Under the pieces are notes generated by a model. It made no database searches. It was not told the DNA's origin and saw only the letters and a list, made by a program, of their open reading frames with translations. Position numbers and translations under genes: made by a program. From Gaiellasilicea sp963707575 (GTDB taxonomy: Bacteria; Actinomycetota; Thermoleophilia; Gaiellales; Gaiellaceae), in contig OY970171.1 in assembly GCA_963707575.1 (NCBI GenBank), forward strand, positions 992,001-1,056,000: DNA of 64,000 nucleotides, given 5' to 3'. Of the stretch, positions 7,110 through 14,693 are shown piece by piece. Position 1 is the first letter of the stretch. The number at the start of each line of letters is the position of its first letter.

Positions 7110-9569
7110 GTGACGATCCGCGACCTTCCGGGCGGCACGGTCACCTTCCTCTTCACGGACGTCGAGGGATCGACCCGGCTTCTCCAGGAGCACGGGGCTC
7201 GGTACGCAGAGCTCCTCGCCGAGCACAGGCGCGCGCTGAGGGAAGCGTTCGCCCGGCACGGAGGGATCGAGGTCGACACACAGGGCGACGCGTTCTTCGT
7301 CGTGTTCACGAGGGCGACCGACGCGGTCGCAGCGGCGGACGAGGCGCGAGCGGCACTCGCGCCAGGCCCCATCCACGCCCGCATGGGGATCCACACCGGT
7401 GAGCCGATCGTCACCGACGAGGGCTACGTGGGGATGGACGTCCACCGGGCGGCGCGGATCGCGGCGTCCGCGCACGGCGGGCAGATCGTCCTCTCCGAGA
7501 CGACGCGCAAGCTCGTCGACGGGACCGGCATGCTCGACCTGGGGGAGCATCGGCTCAAGGACCTGGTCGGCGGCGAGCGGCTATACCAGCTCGGCGAAGG
7601 GGACTTCCCACCTCTGCGCACGCTCGACGCCACGAACCTGCCGATCGCCGCGACACCGCTCGTCGGACGGAAACGCGAGGTGGAGGAGCTCGTCGCCGTG
7701 CTCTCCGCCGGTACGCGACTGCTCACCGTGACGGGACCCGGCGGCACGGGCAAGACGAGGCTCGCGCTCCAGGTCGCCGCTGAGCTCGATGGCACTCTGC
7801 ACGACGGAGTCTTCTGGGTGCCGCTCGTCGGGCTGTCGGACGGCGGGCTCGTCCTCTCGGAGATCGCGCAGGCCGTCGGCGCCCCCGACGACCTGCTGGG
7901 CTTCCTGCGCGAACGCGAGCTCCTGCTCGTGCTCGACACGTTCGAGCACCTCCTCGATGCGGCTCCCGCGATCGCCGACATGCTCGCGGCCGCAGGCGGC
8001 CTCCGCGTGCTCGTGACGAGCCGCGCGCCGCTGCATGTCTACGGCGAGCAGGAGTACCGGCTGGAGCCGCTGTCGGCGAGCGACGCCGCGATCCTGTTCG
8101 TGGAGCGCGCGCGGGCGGTCGGGACGCAGCTCCGGCCGGATGCCACCGTCGAGGCGATCTGCCGGCGCCTCGACTGCCTGCCGCTCGCGCTCGAGCTGGC
8201 GGCCGCGCGCACGAAGCTTCTCGGGCCGGAGGGGCTCCTGGACCGCCTCGAATCGGCGCTGCCGCTGCTCACGGGTGGGGCGCGGGACACGCACGAGCGC
8301 CAGCGAACGCTCCGGGCCACGATCGAGTGGAGCTACGACCTGCTCGACGAGAACGCCCGCGGGCTGCTGGCCCGCATCTCCGTCTTCACGGGCTCGTTCT
8401 CGCTCGCCGCCGCCGAAGAGGTGAGCGCCGCGGACCTCGACGGTATCGCGGTCCTCGTCGACTCGAGCCTGCTGAAGGCGGTCGGCGACGGCCGCTTCCT
8501 GCTCATGGAGACGGTCCGCGAGTACGCGCTCGAGCGGCTTGCCGACGCAGGCGAGGCCGCCGCGCTCCGCGAGCGTCACGCGACCTTCTTCTCCGCGGTC
8601 GCGGAGCATGCATACACCCATCGCTTCGACGCCGAGGCCGAGTGGTCACGCCGGATCGAGCTCGACCACGACGACTTCCGGACGGCGTGCGACTGGTTGT
8701 CGCAGAGTGCCCCGGACAGAGCGCTCGGGCTCGCAGGCGCGCTGGGCTGGTTCTGGTTGTCCCGCGGCCTGCTGGAGGAGGGCTGCCGGCGACTCGCCGA
8801 CGTGCTCGCCGCGTCGCCCGAGGGCGGCCGCGCGCGGGCGCGCGCTCTCGCGGCGTCCGGGGCACTCGTCGCGCGGCATGGTGACCTGGCCGCAGGGAGG
8901 CAACAGCTCGAGGAGGCAATCGAGCTGTGGCGCGGGCTCGGCGACCGCGACGAGCTCGCCTCGGCGCTCGATTCACTCGGCTGGCCGCTCATCTACGACG
9001 CCGGCGACGAGGCCGGCGCGCTCAGCGCGTTCGAGCAGAGCCTGGAGCTTCGCCGCGAGCTCGGCGACCCCGCGGGGATGACCCGTTCGATCGTCGGCGT
9101 CTGCCAGGTACTCGTGGCGCTCGGCGATGTCGACCGCGCCGAACCGATGTCACGCGACCTGCTCGAGCGCGCGGGTGACGATCCCCGCACGGAGCACTTC
9201 GCCTACCACTTCCTGGCGGACTGCGCGCTGATCCGCGGCGACACGGTCGAGGCCGAGCAGCGCTACCGCCAGAGCCTGCAGTCCGCGCTCCCGCTCGGAG
9301 ACGTGATCGAGACGAGCTTCGAGGTGCAGGGCGTGGCGATGGCCGTCGCCGGCAACGGCGAGGCGGAGCGCGGGCTGCGGCTGGCGGCGTCGGTCGAGGC
9401 GCTCCGGGAGTCGCTCGGCATCTCGATCTCGATCCCGTTCTGGGACGCGCTCCTCGAGCGGTACCTGGGTCCCGCGCGGGGGCGACTCGGTGCGGAGGCT
9501 CAGGCGGTCTGGGCCGAAGGACGCGCGCTGGCCTTCGACGACGCGGTCGAGCTCGCCCTGTCGCCCTAG
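7110..9569 (+). CDS. Class III cyclase domain fused to STAND ATPase and TPR repeats
   Basis: 819 residues. Residues about 1-175 are a class III adenylate/guanylate cyclase domain with metal-binding Asp in FLFTDVEGSTR and TQGDAFFVV and the motif GMDVHRAARIAASAHGGQ; the usual catalytic Asn is His here, as in many actinobacterial relatives. Next is a STAND/NB-ARC-type ATPase with Walker A GPGGTGKTR near residue 212 and sensor segment LPLALELAAAR. The C-terminal 350 residues are TPR-like helices. Such proteins are thought to be ligand-responsive switches related to AfsR/LuxR-type regulators but lack a DNA-binding domain. GTG start; ligand and cyclase activity unknown. Confidence 0.85.
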   Translation: MTIRDLPGGTVTFLFTDVEGSTRLLQEHGARYAELLAEHRRALREAFARHGGIEVDTQGDAFFVVFTRATDAVAAADEARAALAPGPIHARMGIHTGEPIVTDEGYVGMDVHRAARIAASAHGGQIVLSETTRKLVDGTGMLDLGEHRLKDLVGGERLYQLGEGDFPPLRTLDATNLPIAATPLVGRKREVEELVAVLSAGTRLLTVTGPGGTGKTRLALQVAAELDGTLHDGVFWVPLVGLSDGGLVLSEIAQAVGAPDDLLGFLRERELLLVLDTFEHLLDAAPAIADMLAAAGGLRVLVTSRAPLHVYGEQEYRLEPLSASDAAILFVERARAVGTQLRPDATVEAICRRLDCLPLALELAAARTKLLGPEGLLDRLESALPLLTGGARDTHERQRTLRATIEWSYDLLDENARGLLARISVFTGSFSLAAAEEVSAADLDGIAVLVDSSLLKAVGDGRFLLMETVREYALERLADAGEAAALRERHATFFSAVAEHAYTHRFDAEAEWSRRIELDHDDFRTACDWLSQSAPDRALGLAGALGWFWLSRGLLEEGCRRLADVLAASPEGGRARARALAASGALVARHGDLAAGRQQLEEAIELWRGLGDRDELASALDSLGWPLIYDAGDEAGALSAFEQSLELRRELGDPAGMTRSIVGVCQVLVALGDVDRAEPMSRDLLERAGDDPRTEHFAYHFLADCALIRGDTVEAEQRYRQSLQSALPLGDVIETSFEVQGVAMAVAGNGEAERGLRLAASVEALRESLGISISIPFWDALLERYLGPARGRLGAEAQAVWAEGRALAFDDAVELALSP

Positions 9570-9575
9570 GCAGCA

Positions 9576-9593
9576 CGTCGAGCACGCTCGACG
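9576..9593 (+). terminator. Weak terminator-like hairpin
   Basis: Seven-bp perfect arms CGTCGAG / CTCGACG with a 4-base loop lie 6 bases after the cyclase stop codon. There is no T tract and the stem is short, so this is only a possible termination point. Confidence 0.3.
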
Positions 9594-9634
9594 AGCGCAT
9601 TACGGCACTCAGGCCGGGCGGGCTCGGCCGGGAC

Positions 9635-9663
9635 TTGACACGCGCCTCAGAGCGAGCAAGACT
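9635..9663 (+). promoter_or_regulatory. Sigma-70-like promoter of the SBP56 operon
   Basis: TTGACA at 9635-9640 is a perfect -35 box; 17 bases later AAGACT (9658-9663) fits a -10 box with the key A2 and T6. A start site around 9669-9671 would fall inside the palindrome at 9664-9685, which supports both assignments. Confidence 0.55.
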
Positions 9664-9685
9664 GACTTAGTCATTTGACTAAGTC
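9664..9685. promoter_or_regulatory. Perfect inverted repeat, probable TetR operator
   Basis: GACTTAGTCA and TGACTAAGTC are exact reverse complements separated by TT. This 22-bp palindrome directly follows the predicted -10 box and ends 19 bp before the SBP56 start, the position for a repressor blocking initiation. The operon encodes its own TetR regulator (11523-12089), the most likely ligand. Confidence 0.65.
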
Positions 9686-9704
9686 GATCGTAAAGGAGGC
9701 CACC

Positions 9705-11027
9705 GTGCCTGCACCCAGCGCTCCATCGTTCTACGGCTCGCCGCAGGAGGCGCTCCGGGGGCCGCCGGAGGAGTTCCTCTATCTCGCCTGCCTGCACGAG
9801 GGCACAGGTGTCGAGTCGCCCGACTTCCTGGCGGTCGTCGACGCCGACACGGGGCAGATCGTGCACGAGACCCCGATGCCGAACGTGGGCGACGAGCTCC
9901 ACCACTTCGGCTGGAACCGCTGTAGCTCGGCCTGCCATGGGCCGGATCGGTCGCACCTGATCGTGCCGGGTTTCCGCTCGTCACGGATCCATGTCGTCAA
10001 CGTCGCGGACGACCCGCGCCGGCCGCGGATCGAGAAAGTGATCGAGCCCCAGGAGCTGGTCGCGAAGACCGGGTACACGCGGCCGCACACCGTGCACTGC
10101 ATGCCCGGCGACAACATCGTGATCAGCATGCTCGGCGATGCCGACGGGAACGGCGTCGGCGGGTTCGCGGTCCTCGACGCGAAGACGTTCGAGGTCAAGG
10201 GCCGCTGGGAGAACGGCGGCGACACGCCGTCGCTCAACTACGACTTCTGGTACCAGCCGCGCAAGAACGTCCTGATCTCATCGGAGTTCGGCGAGCCGTC
10301 GAGCTACGAAGGCGGCTTCGACCTCGACGACGTCGCGGCGGGCCGCTACGGCAGCCGGTTGCATTTCTGGGACCTCGCCGAGCGTCGCCTCGAGCAGACG
10401 GTCGAGCTCGGCGAGCAGGGTCTCGTCCCGCTCGAGGTCCGCTGGCTGCACGACCCCGATGCGGAGGAGGGGTTCGTCGGCGCCGCGCTCTCGAGCACGA
10501 TGTGGCGCTTCCGCCGCGACAACGGTGGTTGGGGCGCCGACCAGGTGATCGCGGTCGAGAGCGTCGAGCTCGACGGCTGGCCCTTCCCCGTGCCGGGCCT
10601 GATCACCGACCTCGTGCTCTCGATGGACGACCGCTTCCTCTATTTCTCGAACTGGCTCCACGGCGACCTCCGCCAGTACGACGTCTCAGACCCGGCGAAG
10701 CCGAAGCTGACCGGACAGCTCTGGCTCGGCGGGCTGCTCGGCAAGCCGAGCGATGCCGGACGCGAGCTGAACGGCGGGCCCCAGATGCTCCAGCTCTCGT
10801 TCGACGGGCGGCGGCTCTACGTCAGCAACTCGCTCTACTCGACCTGGGACAACCAGTTCTATCCTGGGCTCGAGTCGTGGCTGCTACGCGTGAACTGCGA
10901 TCCGAACGGCGGCATGGAGGTCGACCGCGACTTCTTCCTCGACCTGCACGACCGGCCCGGCGGCCCGGCGCGTGCGCACGAGGTGCGGCTCCAGGGCGGC
11001 GACTGCACGACGGAGATCTTCCCGTGA
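9705..11027 (+). CDS. Selenium-binding protein 56 family (methanethiol oxidase-like)
   Basis: 440 residues with clear SBP56 features: GDELHHFGWNRCSSACHG, RPHTVHCMPGDNIVIS, NYDFWYQPRKNVLISSEFG and DRFLYFSNWLHGDLRQYD. SBP56 proteins are seven-bladed propellers; human SELENBP1 and bacterial MtoX oxidise methanethiol with copper. The Cys motif reads CSSAC rather than CSSC, a one-residue insertion worth noting. GTG 9705 is chosen because AAAGGAGG precedes it by five bases; a TTG at 9675 would lie inside the operator. First gene of a five-gene operon. Confidence 0.9.
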   Translation: MPAPSAPSFYGSPQEALRGPPEEFLYLACLHEGTGVESPDFLAVVDADTGQIVHETPMPNVGDELHHFGWNRCSSACHGPDRSHLIVPGFRSSRIHVVNVADDPRRPRIEKVIEPQELVAKTGYTRPHTVHCMPGDNIVISMLGDADGNGVGGFAVLDAKTFEVKGRWENGGDTPSLNYDFWYQPRKNVLISSEFGEPSSYEGGFDLDDVAAGRYGSRLHFWDLAERRLEQTVELGEQGLVPLEVRWLHDPDAEEGFVGAALSSTMWRFRRDNGGWGADQVIAVESVELDGWPFPVPGLITDLVLSMDDRFLYFSNWLHGDLRQYDVSDPAKPKLTGQLWLGGLLGKPSDAGRELNGGPQMLQLSFDGRRLYVSNSLYSTWDNQFYPGLESWLLRVNCDPNGGMEVDRDFFLDLHDRPGGPARAHEVRLQGGDCTTEIFP

Positions 11028-11158
11028 TCCTTGCGCACCACATGGGCGAAGAGCTCCTCCCCACCCTGTTGGCGGGAGGCGGGAGCGCGGTGTCGATGCT
11101 GCTCCTGGCTTGGCGGGCTCGGCTCGCCAGGCTCGTCGACCGACTGAGGCGGCGATGA
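11024..11158 (+). CDS. 44-residue membrane peptide coupled to SBP56
   Basis: The GTG overlaps the SBP56 stop by 4 bp (GTGA), and its stop overlaps the next ATG by 4 bp (ATGA), so both junctions look translationally coupled. The peptide has one hydrophobic segment (LLPTLLAGGGSAVSMLLLAW) and a basic C-terminus (RARLARLVDRLRRR), which predicts a single-pass membrane protein with the tail inside. An internal ATG at 11042 is an alternative start. No family recognised; the double coupling is the main reason to believe it. Confidence 0.55.
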   Translation: MILAHHMGEELLPTLLAGGGSAVSMLLLAWRARLARLVDRLRRR

Positions 11159-11526
11159 CCGTCGACGAGCGAACGACCGCCGAAGCGGCGATCGTCAGCG
11201 CAGTGCTCGACTACTTCGAGGGCTGGTTCGACGGCGATGCGGTCCGGATGGAGCGCGCGCTTCATCCGGGCCTCGCCAAGCGCCGGCTCGAGCAGGACGG
11301 TCGGATACTCGAGCTGACCGCCGCCGAGATGATCGACGCCACCGCCCGCGGGCTCGGGCGCGAGCGCGATCCGGGCGACCGCCAGATCGAGGTCGTGGTC
11401 GAGGACGTCTACGGCACGATCGCGAACGTAACCGTTCGATCCGCGGTGTACAGGGAGTACGTTCACCTCGTGCGGACGCCGGAGGGCTGGAAGATCGTGA
11501 ACGCGCTCTGGGAGTGGACGCGATGA
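11155..11526 (+). CDS. NTF2-like / putative lumazine-binding family protein
   Basis: 123 residues resembling small NTF2-like (SnoaL/DUF4440, Lumazine_bd_2) cone-shaped proteins: an N-terminal helix pair (AVLDYFEGWFDGDAVRMERAL) and C-terminal strands ending in YVHLVRTPEGWKIVNALWEW. Members bind or convert small hydrophobic ligands. The ATG overlaps the membrane-peptide stop, and the stop overlaps the TetR start. A specific ligand cannot be inferred, but it may act on the same compound as its operon partners. Confidence 0.75.
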   Translation: MTVDERTTAEAAIVSAVLDYFEGWFDGDAVRMERALHPGLAKRRLEQDGRILELTAAEMIDATARGLGRERDPGDRQIEVVVEDVYGTIANVTVRSAVYREYVHLVRTPEGWKIVNALWEWTR

Positions 11527-12089
11527 AGGTCTCGATAGCGCGCTCGGCCGCCGAGGAGGCCCTCCTCGACGCGGCCGAGCGCGTGCTCGTGAACGCCGGC
11601 TACGCAGGTATCTCGACGCGGCGCCTGGCCGAGGAGGCAGGTGTCAACCACGGGCTCGTCCACTACTACTTCGGCTCCGTCGAGAATCTGCTCGCGCGCG
11701 TGCTCGAGCGATTCACCGAACGACAGATCGCAAGACAGCGTGCGATGTACGCGGCCGACATGCCGTTCCTCGAGAAGTGGCGCACGGCGATGCGCTATCT
11801 GATGAGCGAGGACTTCGCGTACGAGAAGGTCTGGTTCGAGCTCCAGGCGCTTGCCTGGAACCGGCCCGAGTTGCAGGAGCGGGTCGACCGTGTGAACGCC
11901 GCGTGGCGGGAGGTCTTGACCGAGGCCTTCGCCGAGCCGCGCGAGCATTTCGGGATCGAGATGCCGCTCGAGGCGCTCGTCTCGCTCGTGATCACATTCA
12001 ACGAAGGGATCATCGTGGAACGCCTGTCAGGGATCACCGAGGGCCACCAGGAGCTACTCGACTGGATCGACGGATGGCTGTCGAGCTGA
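11523..12089 (+). CDS. TetR/AcrR family transcriptional regulator
   Basis: 188 residues. The N-terminal HTH is standard (ALLDAAERVLVNAGYAGIST and VNHGLVHYYFGSVENLLARV), followed by a helical ligand-binding domain. ATG 11523 overlaps the previous stop by 4 bp; an ATG-like start 9 bp earlier is less likely. Being the fourth gene of the operon and the only regulator in it, it probably represses the promoter at 9635 through the palindrome at 9664-9685 until a ligand binds. Confidence 0.9.
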   Translation: MKVSIARSAAEEALLDAAERVLVNAGYAGISTRRLAEEAGVNHGLVHYYFGSVENLLARVLERFTERQIARQRAMYAADMPFLEKWRTAMRYLMSEDFAYEKVWFELQALAWNRPELQERVDRVNAAWREVLTEAFAEPREHFGIEMPLEALVSLVITFNEGIIVERLSGITEGHQELLDWIDGWLSS

Positions 12090-14197
12090 CAACCGCCACG
12101 CGCGAGCAGTCGCGGGCGCGCTACCCGGACGAGTCCGGATACATCGAGCGGGACGGGGTCCGCGTGTTCTACGAGGTCTACGGCTCCGGCGAACCGACGA
12201 TCCTGTTCGTGCCACCGTGGTCGATCGTCCACTCGCGCTGCTGGAAGATGCAGATTCCGTACTTCGCGCGGCACTACCGTGTGGTCGCTTTCGACCCGCG
12301 AGGGAACGGGAAGTCCGACCGGCCGCAGGCGAGCGAGGCGTACGAGGAGTCCGAGTTCGCGGCCGACGCGCTGGCCGTGCTGGACGCGACCCAGACCGAG
12401 AAGGCGTTCGTGGTCACGCTCTCACTCGGAGCCCAGCGCACGCTCGTTCTCGCTGCGGAGCACCCGGAGCGAGTCCACGGCGTCATCTTCATCGCGCCGA
12501 CGCTTCCGATCGCGCCCGGCCACAGCTATCGCGACATCCCATTCCACGAACCGCTCGACACCGACGAGGGATGGGCGAAGTTCAACGCCCACTATTGGCG
12601 CCGGGACTACGCCGGCTTCGTCGAGTTCTTCATGTCGCAGTGCGTGACCCAGCCGCATTCGACGAAGCCGATCGAAGACGCGGTCGGCTGGGGATTGGAG
12701 ACCGACGCCGAGACGCTGATCACCCTCTCCGCCAGGCGCTTCCTCGACGAAGGCTTGATGCGCGAGCTCTGCGCGAAGGTGCGGTGCCCGGTTCTCGTGA
12801 TCCACGGCGACGAGGATGCGATCACTCCGCACGAGCGCGGAGCCGAGCTCGCCAGCGCGACGGCCGGCGACCTCGTGACGATCGAGGGCGGCGGCCACTT
12901 CGTGCACGCACGCGACCCGGTGAAGACGAACCTCCTGATCCGCGACTTCGTCTCACCGCCGCCTCCGTCGCGCCGGTGGGTGCGCGGCAAGTCGCGGCGC
13001 AGGCGCGCGCTCTACGTCTCCTCGCCGATCGGGCTCGGCCATGCACAGCGGGACGCGGCGATCGCCGACGAGCTGCGCAAGCTCCACCCCGATCTCCAGA
13101 TCGACTGGCTCGCCCAGAGCCCTGTCACGGCAGTTCTCGAGGCGCGCGGGGAGCGCGTCCATCCCGGGAGCGCCCACCTCGCGAACGAGTCCAGCCACAT
13201 CGAGAGCGAGTCGGCCGAGCACGATCTGCACTGCTTCCACGCGATCCGGCGGATGGACGAGATCCTGCTCGCGAACTTCATGGTCTTCCACGACATCGTC
13301 CGCGACGACCAGTACGACCTCTGGATCGGCGACGAGGCCTGGGAGCTCGACTACTACCTGCACGAGAACCCCGAGCAGAAGCAGGCTGCCTACGTGTGGC
13401 TGACCGACTTCGTCGGCTGGCTGCCGATGGCGGACGGCGCCGAGCACGAAGCGTTCCTGACCGCGGATTACAACGAGGAGATGATCGAGCACATCGCGCG
13501 CTTCCCGCGCGTCCGCGATCGCGCGCTCTACGTCGGCAACGCGGACGACATCGTCCCCGACGCCTTCGGTCCCGGCCTGCCGCAGATCCGCGACTGGACG
13601 GAGGACCACTACGACCTCACGGGCTACGTGACGGGCTTCGACCCCTCTGCCTTCTCCGACCGTGAAGCGCTTCGCGCAGAGCTCGGCTACGCCCCTGACG
13701 AGCAGGTCTGCATCGTCACGGTCGGCGGCTCGGGAGTCGGCGCCCACCTGCTGCGGCGGGTGATCGACGCGTTCCCTGAAGCGAAGCAGCGCGTTCCCGA
13801 TCTCCGGATGGTCGTCGTGGCCGGCCCGCGGATCGACCCCGCGACCCTGCCCCAGGCGGAAGGGCTCGAGCTCCGTCGCTACGTGCACGATCTGTACCGC
13901 CATCTCGCGGCGTGCGACCTCGCGGTCGTGCAGGGTGGCTTGACGACGTCGATGGAGCTGACGGCGAACAGGCGGCCGTTCATCTACTTCCCGCTGCGCC
14001 ACCACTTCGAGCAGAACTTCCACGTGCGCCACCGCCTCGAGCGCTACGGCGCCGGCCGCTGCATGGACTTCGAGACGGCGACGCCGGAGACGATCGCGCA
14101 GGCGATCGCCGACGAGATCGGACGCGTCGTCGACTACCGGCCGGTCGAGACGGACGGCGCGGCGAGAGCGGCGGCGCTGATCGCGGAGCTGCTGTGA
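12074..14197 (+). CDS. Alpha/beta hydrolase - GT-B glycosyltransferase fusion
   Basis: 707 residues, two enzymes in one chain. Residues 1-295 are an alpha/beta hydrolase with nucleophile S117 in VVTLSLGAQ (the first Gly of GxSxG is Thr), acid D248 in HGDED and H275 in GGGHFVH. A proline/basic linker (PPPPSRRWVRGKSRRRR) joins a GT-B glycosyltransferase like MurG/UGT, starting YVSSPIGLGHAQRD and with the donor-site region VVQGGLTTSMEL and FPLRHHFEQN. The ATG lies 16 bp inside the TetR gene with no stop between the domains. Linked esterase and sugar-transfer steps on one compound are inferred; substrates unknown. A strong hairpin ends the operon. Confidence 0.85.
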   Translation: MAVELTTATREQSRARYPDESGYIERDGVRVFYEVYGSGEPTILFVPPWSIVHSRCWKMQIPYFARHYRVVAFDPRGNGKSDRPQASEAYEESEFAADALAVLDATQTEKAFVVTLSLGAQRTLVLAAEHPERVHGVIFIAPTLPIAPGHSYRDIPFHEPLDTDEGWAKFNAHYWRRDYAGFVEFFMSQCVTQPHSTKPIEDAVGWGLETDAETLITLSARRFLDEGLMRELCAKVRCPVLVIHGDEDAITPHERGAELASATAGDLVTIEGGGHFVHARDPVKTNLLIRDFVSPPPPSRRWVRGKSRRRRALYVSSPIGLGHAQRDAAIADELRKLHPDLQIDWLAQSPVTAVLEARGERVHPGSAHLANESSHIESESAEHDLHCFHAIRRMDEILLANFMVFHDIVRDDQYDLWIGDEAWELDYYLHENPEQKQAAYVWLTDFVGWLPMADGAEHEAFLTADYNEEMIEHIARFPRVRDRALYVGNADDIVPDAFGPGLPQIRDWTEDHYDLTGYVTGFDPSAFSDREALRAELGYAPDEQVCIVTVGGSGVGAHLLRRVIDAFPEAKQRVPDLRMVVVAGPRIDPATLPQAEGLELRRYVHDLYRHLAACDLAVVQGGLTTSMELTANRRPFIYFPLRHHFEQNFHVRHRLERYGAGRCMDFETATPETIAQAIADEIGRVVDYRPVETDGAARAAALIAELL

Positions 14198-14217
14198 CGC
14201 GCGGTCTTGCCTTGAAC

Positions 14218-14250
14218 GAGTAGGAAGGCCCGAAGCGGGCCCTCCTACTC
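14218..14250. terminator. Bidirectional terminator
   Basis: GAGTAGGAAGGCCC and GGGCCCTCCTACTC form a 14-bp stem with one mismatch and a five-base loop (GAAGC). It lies between the ends of two convergent genes (stops at 14197 and 14270), so it can serve both. Confidence 0.75.
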
Positions 14251-14269
14251 GTATCGCGGACTCGTTCGT

Positions 14270-14515
14270 TCAGCGCAGCTGCTCGAGCCGTTCGCGGTAC
14301 TCCTCACCGGTGATCTCCCCGCGGGCGAACCGCTCGGCGAGGATGTCCCTCGCCCGGTCGGCCGCGCCCTTCGGGCGCGCAGCGCTCCAGCGCCGGCGCG
14401 AGAAGAACCACACGACCGTTGCGATCACGAAGAGCCACAGCAGCGGCCAGACGGGCCACCAGCCGTGCTCCCACTCGTCGGCGTGGCTTGCGAGCAGCGT
14501 CAGCGTCATCTCCAT
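14270..14515 (-). CDS. Small membrane protein with C-terminal SHOCT motif
   Basis: 81 residues. One membrane segment (WWPVWPLLWLFVIATVVWFF) is followed by a basic stretch and the short C-terminal (SHOCT) helix pair RDILAERFARGEITGEEYRER. SHOCT motifs are thought to mediate oligomerisation. ATG 14515 is supported by AAGGAG eight bases upstream; an in-frame start 27 bp earlier lacks this. It is divergent from the NarL-type system, and the palindrome at 14620 lies between, so both may be controlled together. Confidence 0.8.
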   Translation of the reverse strand: MEMTLTLLASHADEWEHGWWPVWPLLWLFVIATVVWFFSRRRWSAARPKGAADRARDILAERFARGEITGEEYRERLEQLR

Positions 14516-14619
14516 GCGATCAACTCCTTCTGTCGTCTGCACGGCAGGCTAGGAGCGCACCGCGCCGGCGACGACAGCCCGGAGGAGGAAGCTCGACCGC
14601 TCCGCGGAGGGAAGTTCTG

Positions 14620-14642
14620 CCTCCTCCCAGGGTGGGAGGAGG
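14620..14642. promoter_or_regulatory. Palindrome upstream of NarL-type two-component system
   Basis: CCTCCTCCCA and TGGGAGGAGG are exact reverse complements around GGG, 51 bp before the kinase start and 105 bp from the divergent SHOCT gene. A second, overlapping palindrome GGAGGATCCTCC follows (14639-14650). LuxR/NarL-family regulators bind such dyads, so autoregulation by the product of 15857-16534 is likely but unproven. Confidence 0.5.
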
Positions 14643-14693
14643 ATCCTCCCGCGGGGAGAGTCGCCACCCCTGGAGGGCCGTTACCCTCGAGAC

